This document shows, in pieces, positions 59,901 to 64,000 of a stretch of 64,000 nucleotides of DNA; within the stretch, counting starts at the first letter, position 1, and each line of letters starts with the position of its first letter. Source of the DNA: Volutella citrinella (taxonomy: Eukaryota > Ascomycota > Sordariomycetes > Hypocreales > Nectriaceae); assembly GCA_034401135.1 (NCBI GenBank), contig JAWZSP010000006.1:3224001-3288000 (forward strand), given 5' to 3'. A program made the position numbers and the translations under genes. Under the pieces are notes generated by a model. That model was not told where the DNA came from. It saw only the letters and a list, made by a program, of their open reading frames with translations, and did no database searches.

Positions 59901-61503
59901 TCAAGGACATACTGCGTGAAGTTCGCACAGATGACGACAGCGAGGCCACCTGGGTCGAGGACGAAAACATGGATGGCGAGGTCCAAGCAAAATGCCTTGC
60001 GATGAAGACGCTCGTCAACCGACTGTTGGCCATTCAGGGAGACGCAGATGCCGAGGAGCGCGCCAAACCCATTTTCAAGCTCTTGAAAACGTTTGTCGCC
60101 ATGGAAGGGGAGTTTTGTAAAGTGAAGGACACCCCGTCGGCTCACAAGAAGCGGCTTAGACTTCTTGCAGGCCAACTCATCCTCAAGCTATGCACGGTCA
60201 GGAAGTACGATGACCATTTCGACGCAGCAAGCTTCAACAAGCTCGCCGTGTTAGTACAGGACAGCGAGGTCCAGGTCCGTCGGCGCTTCACGGAGAAGCT
60301 ACAAAACTACATTACTCGAGGGCGGCTCCGGGCGCGGTTCAACACAATCTTGTTCCTGGTCGCGTTTGAGCCCGTGACAGATCTGAAGACGAGAGTAGAG
60401 ACCTGGATCAGGGCCCGAGCCAGGTATTATGAAGAGAACAAGAAGCCAGTCTTGGAGGCAATGATGGCCAGGCTGATACCCCTGCTGGCCCACCACCCCG
60501 ACTTCAACTCCGACGTTGCCGATCTGGTTGACTTTGCCAACTACTTCCTCTTCTTTCTCAGTACCGTTGCGACGGAAGAGAACATCTCCTTGATATTCAG
60601 GTACGCTGAAAGAGTCAAGCAAACGAGGGATGGCCTCAACCCTGAGAAAAGCGACAACCTCTACATCCTAAGTGACCTCGCGCAGGCGGTCACTCGAAAG
60701 TGGCAAGAAAAGAGGGGCTGGGTTTTCCAAACATGGCCGGACAAGATAGGTATTCCCTCGGGAGGGATCTTCCAGGCGCTGCCGTCAAGCGAACAAGCGC
60801 AGGAAATTGCCAAGAAGCAATACATCCCAGACGAGCTTGATGAGAAGCTAGACGATCTGATAAAGGCCTTGGATCGCAAAAAGGTGAGCATCCGAGGCAA
60901 ACCCGACTCTGGCAGGCTTCTGACGAAATACAGAAACGAAAGTCGATGGGAGAGCGTCACGATCCCCCGGCGAAACGGGCTAGGTCTCAGGTCAAAACAG
61001 TGATCCGTTCCAAGGGAGAAGGGAAACCGAGGACATCCAAGACATCCAAGAAGATCTCCAAGCCAAAGAAGCCGAAGCGCACCAGAGACGAGAGCTTGTC
61101 CGTGCCTCTATCGGAGCGACGACGCAGTGGCAGATCTCACAAGGTCTCTGGCTATGCTGAGCGTGATGACGAGGAAGATGAAGAGGAGATGCTTCAAGGT
61201 GTGGCTGAATGGGAATATGAAAACTCGGATGAGGATCAAGACGAGTCTGCATCCGAGGACGACGAGGACGACCACGATGAGGATAACGAGGACGAGGGAG
61301 AGGACAGACATGGCAAGCAGGACGAAGATGAAGAGGGCGATGAAACCGATGAACAGGCCGAGGAGCTCAAGTCCAATGGTCGCAAGGCGGCTCCCTCCAA
61401 AGGAAAGACGCCGTCGACCTCCAAGTCGACCGGGGCGTCCCGGGGGGCGCGGTCCGCAAGAGGACGCCAGAGCAAGGACGAGATGGATGTGGACAGTGAC
61501 TGA
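56947..61503 (+). CDS. pds5: Sister chromatid cohesion protein PDS5 (Spo76/BimD family)
   Basis: Exons 56947..57399, 57464..60883 and 60934..61503 give 1480 residues. After a basic, then acidic N-terminus come HEAT-type helical repeats through about residue 1290 (SKELSDLEQ, FAACCLVDMLRLFVPDAPFT, MFALFIKDILPAL, and a HEAT pair near VRLAGVKAIELFEF and VRVDAMVLLGKLWA). The C-terminal ~190 residues are a basic Lys/Arg-rich segment followed by a long Asp/Glu-rich tract and an Arg/Gly-Ser end. PDS5 binds the cohesin kleisin with Wapl and Eco1 and both maintains and releases cohesion; the mould orthologues Spo76 and BimD act in meiotic axis formation and DNA repair. The last intron (50 nt) has donor GTGAGC, a CTGAC branch site and acceptor TACAG. 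Confidence 0.95.
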
Positions 61504-62315
61504 GAACGCGACCATCTGAGGGAAAATGGATACTGTGGAAGACGACAACATTTGTACGAGTGGATTGCTTATAGTCACCGGATTGGTTGAACGGGTATGG
61601 AGATACGTGTCTCGTTTATATATGTTTTAGCAGGGCCAGGACAGACGTGCCATGCGTGGGGTTTTCATCGTTGGGCACAGACTCGGGCGGAGTCTTATCG
61701 AGCTCGCCGTGTATGTACTTTGCTTATTCTCGAATAGCTACTGGAAACCATGGTTATCTTTACCTTATGCCTTGGCGGCGACGCTCGAGGGCGCCGTGGA
61801 AGCGTAGTTGATGTGTCTAGTTGTGTGGGGTGTGCGGTGAGGCTAACAATTCTTTGATATTTCCTGATCCTAGCCCAACTATACATTCATTGGTTTTGTT
61901 TCGCCCTTCCCCTTCTCCAGACAGACTCCAGAATAAGATACCAAGCCGCAGAGGCAGAGCCATGGCCCATCAACGGAGCGTCCCGCCCCAGTCGTCCCTC
62001 TGGCCCTCCGTGTATGGTTGGTTATGTACAATATGATCCCAAAGGCTAGAATAACAATAAAACGGAGCAAGAGAGGAAGAAAAATCAGCAGCAAAAACGC
62101 CCCTCGGCCTCGGCTCTCTACAATACAGCAAAAACCCTGGAGACAGAAATATTCCTCCCACCCAAGAGAGGGGGGAAAGGCAAGACGGTCAAGATGCTCG
62201 GCCTCGACCCTCAACGCCTCACCCTCAGTTAGACCCAAAGCGACCTCGTCGGGGGCTGTGGCCGCCTCACCCTCAGATGGACCCAAAGTGACCTCATAGG
62301 ACGCCGCGGCCCAAT
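61504..62315. other. Convergent 3' region between PDS5 and SNF5
   Basis: About 810 bp in which both flanking genes end; no gene is seen. A GCCTCACCCTCAG direct repeat occurs twice near 62214-62276, about 45 bp apart. Confidence 0.6.
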
Positions 62316-64000
62316 CTATGGAGCCTGCGCCCCGGAAGCGGCGGCGGCAGCAGCAGCCTCCTGGGCCTGGCGCTGACGTACCTTGTCGCGGTGACCAGAG
62401 AACTTGAGGTGAGCCTCGAACTTCTGCGCCGTCATATCCGGACCAGGCGTGTACAGCTTGGTAGTACAGTCAAGGCAGCGGATGCGCGGCAGCCAGGCAT
62501 ACTTGACGCCCTCAGGGAGGGGCTGACCCTGGATGGGTAGCTCAGTTACGGGATCAAGATACGAGTACTTCATTATAGCCTCGAACTTGTCGCCATTGGG
62601 GTATGACACCTTGAGACCCTTGAGGGCGTTGATGAGCCACTCTGGGGGTGGAGGCTGCAGGAAGGCATCAGTCAATACATCCATGGTTCATATCGGGTGG
62701 CAGGAGTGTGTGGACTTACGGCTGGAGGAGGAGACTGCCCAGGTACGGGTGGAGGGGCTGGTAAGCGGCCAATTTGACCTGGTGGGAATGTAGAAGAGGG
62801 CGTCTGAACCGGGGGATGAGAATTGGAGGTGGCGGGAGTAGACGGCGGCGGAGGCATGTATTTCGGAGGAATAGGAGCGCCAACCATGCGTGGGTGAGGG
62901 ACGGGGGTCTGTGACGGTGTCCTACTCAAGTCTCGGTAGTCGCGGTTCATCAGGCGCTTGAGCTTCTCGCGGTTGATCTTGAGCGTGACCAGCATTTGGG
63001 TGGGCTCTTCAGTCTCCTCGCGGAAGCGTCGCGACGTCCTCGTCTCGTGATGGTGCGAGACGCTGCTGGTCTCTGGGGTCTCAGACCTGCCCAGGTGGGC
63101 CATCCTCTGTTGGGCAGCGGAAGCAGCACCGCGCATGCCTCGTGTTCGTGCGGTGCCACCAGTGATCGCCGAGGGCGCGGGCGACTCCGGCGCCGAGTCC
63201 TCACTCTCCTCCGACTCGGATATGTCGCCATCCCGAGTAGCACGCTTCCTACTGACTCCGGCAGCTCGCTTGTAGAGCCGGCTCTCCTCGACTGAAGTCG
63301 CGGCGCCGGGCAGGACGGAGGAGACGATGAGGGTTCGAATGGTGCGTTGCCTTTCGCGGAGGTCGGGCAGCTGCGGACCGCCTCGTCGGTTGATGGAACG
63401 CTTCTGGCGTCGTTGCTCTCGCGAGAAGATGGTCTCGTTGCGCTCCAGGTCGGCATCGCTGAGCTCGTAGAGGTAGGGCGCGTATTCCTTGGCCTGCTGT
63501 TGGGGGCGGAAGACGGCAGAGAGTGGCGTCTGCAGAAAGGCGCTGACGAGGTCGGGGTCCTCGATGGGTCGGCCGTCAAAGGGGTGTCCGACGCTGTACA
63601 GGCTGCGGGTGAAGAGTTGGGTCTGTTCGCGGATGCAATGCGCGATTGCCGTGGCAAATTCACCCGATAGCGATAAGTCGCGAGTCATGCTGATGGCGAA
63701 CTCTTCCGGGGAGTTGGATGGATTGTTGATATCCCATTCGAACTGGTCGACTAATGTGTGTTGGCCGATTGTGATGTTAAGCTTAATCAGAACTCGCATC
63801 TCGTCATTCTTGTAGGCAGAGTAGGGCAGCTCAGGGTCCAGCGCGTCTTCCTCGGAGAAGGCGAACGGGTAGAAGTCATTCAGTTGCTCACGCATCTGCT
63901 GGACAATCTGCTCGTAGACTGGCTGCGAGGCAGGAGGCTTGAGGTCCATGTCTTCCACCAGCTGAGCGGCGAAGAGTTCAACCTGCAGGAGACGCTCGTG
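62316..64000 (-). CDS. snf5: SWI/SNF chromatin-remodelling subunit SNF5 (5' part outside the window)
   Basis: Partial gene. Visible exons are 62720..64000 (open to the edge) and 62316..62654, joined over a 65-nt intron (GTAAGT, CTGAT, TGCAG), giving about 540 codons of the C-terminal part. The window enters inside the SNF5 domain: VYEQIVQQMREQLNDFYPFA closes the first repeat, then MRVLIKLNITIGQHTLVDQFEWDI, PEEFAISMTRDL and FATAIAHCIREQTQLF form the second. Next come RRGGPQLPDLRERQRT-type basic sequence, a Ser/Glu-rich linker, LVTLKINREKLKRLMNRDYR, a long Pro-rich stretch, and a conserved end with WLINALKGLKVSYPNGDKF and a C2H2 pattern. SNF5 contacts the nucleosome acidic patch and activators within SWI/SNF. 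The paralogue SFH1 of RSC is the alternative, less likely given the long C-terminus. Confidence 0.9.
62391..62477 (-). other. snf5: C2H2 (U1/matrin-like) zinc-finger pattern in the SNF5 C-terminus
   Basis: The spacing C-x2-C-x18-H-x5-H is seen from RCLDC to HLKFSGH. It is longer between pairs than the classical U1-type finger, so metal binding is inferred. Confidence 0.6.

Noticed and set aside
1..64000. tRNA, rRNA or CRISPR loci
   Set aside because: I looked for GTTCRA B-box-like sequence with a matching T-arm on both strands and found none outside coding sequence (one candidate near 14015 has no T-stem); no regularly spaced repeats were seen. A tRNA scan would settle it.

Overview
The window is nuclear DNA from a filamentous ascomycete, most likely a sordariomycete and probably Hypocreales. 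The reasons are: moderately GC-rich DNA; short introns (48-162 nt) with GTRNGT donors, CTAAC/CTGAC branch sites and YAG acceptors; CT-rich promoter tracts; and mould-type versions of SNX41/ATG20, PAN1, the CaMKK kinase and SNF5. The order is inferred from the style of the proteins; no search was run. Exon joins were worked out by hand from splice motifs, reading-frame phase and family conservation. Every spliced model below is an exact multiple of three.

Layout, left to right: a HAL4/SAT4-type kinase (-); a 5.5 kb gene-free stretch; a CaMKK-type kinase (-); TRAPP subunit BET5 (+); peroxin PEX3 (-) and autophagy protein ATG101 (+) sharing one divergent promoter; a forkhead factor (-); a 7 kb gene-free stretch; a stand-alone mitochondrial N-acetyl-glutamyl-phosphate reductase (-); PAN1 (-); a large PH-like/leucine-rich-repeat protein (-); a 3.8 kb gene-free stretch; NADH-cytochrome b5 reductase (+); Paf1-complex subunit CTR9 (-); an uncharacterised single-span membrane protein (+); sorting nexin SNX41/ATG20 (+); the mRNA capping guanylyltransferase (+); a repeat-bearing surface protein (-); cohesin regulator PDS5 (+); and SNF5 (-), whose 5' part lies beyond the right edge.

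This is mostly a core-genome housekeeping neighbourhood. It covers signalling kinases, membrane traffic and endocytosis (BET5, PAN1, SNX41), peroxisome/autophagy (PEX3, ATG101, SNX41), transcription and chromatin (forkhead, CTR9, capping enzyme, PDS5, SNF5) and metabolism. I see no operon-like logic, secondary-metabolite cluster, transposon, tRNA, rRNA or CRISPR array.

The most unusual items are these. The reductase normally forms the C-terminal half of the bifunctional ARG-6/ARG5,6 polyprotein; here it carries its own mitochondrial leader and no kinase domain. A repeat protein has hydrophobic segments at both ends and four exact-length 25-residue repeats. BET5 appears to have a GC-AG intron. 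SNF5 ends in a C2H2 (U1/matrin-like) finger pattern. A 12-bp palindrome recurs in three intergenic regions.
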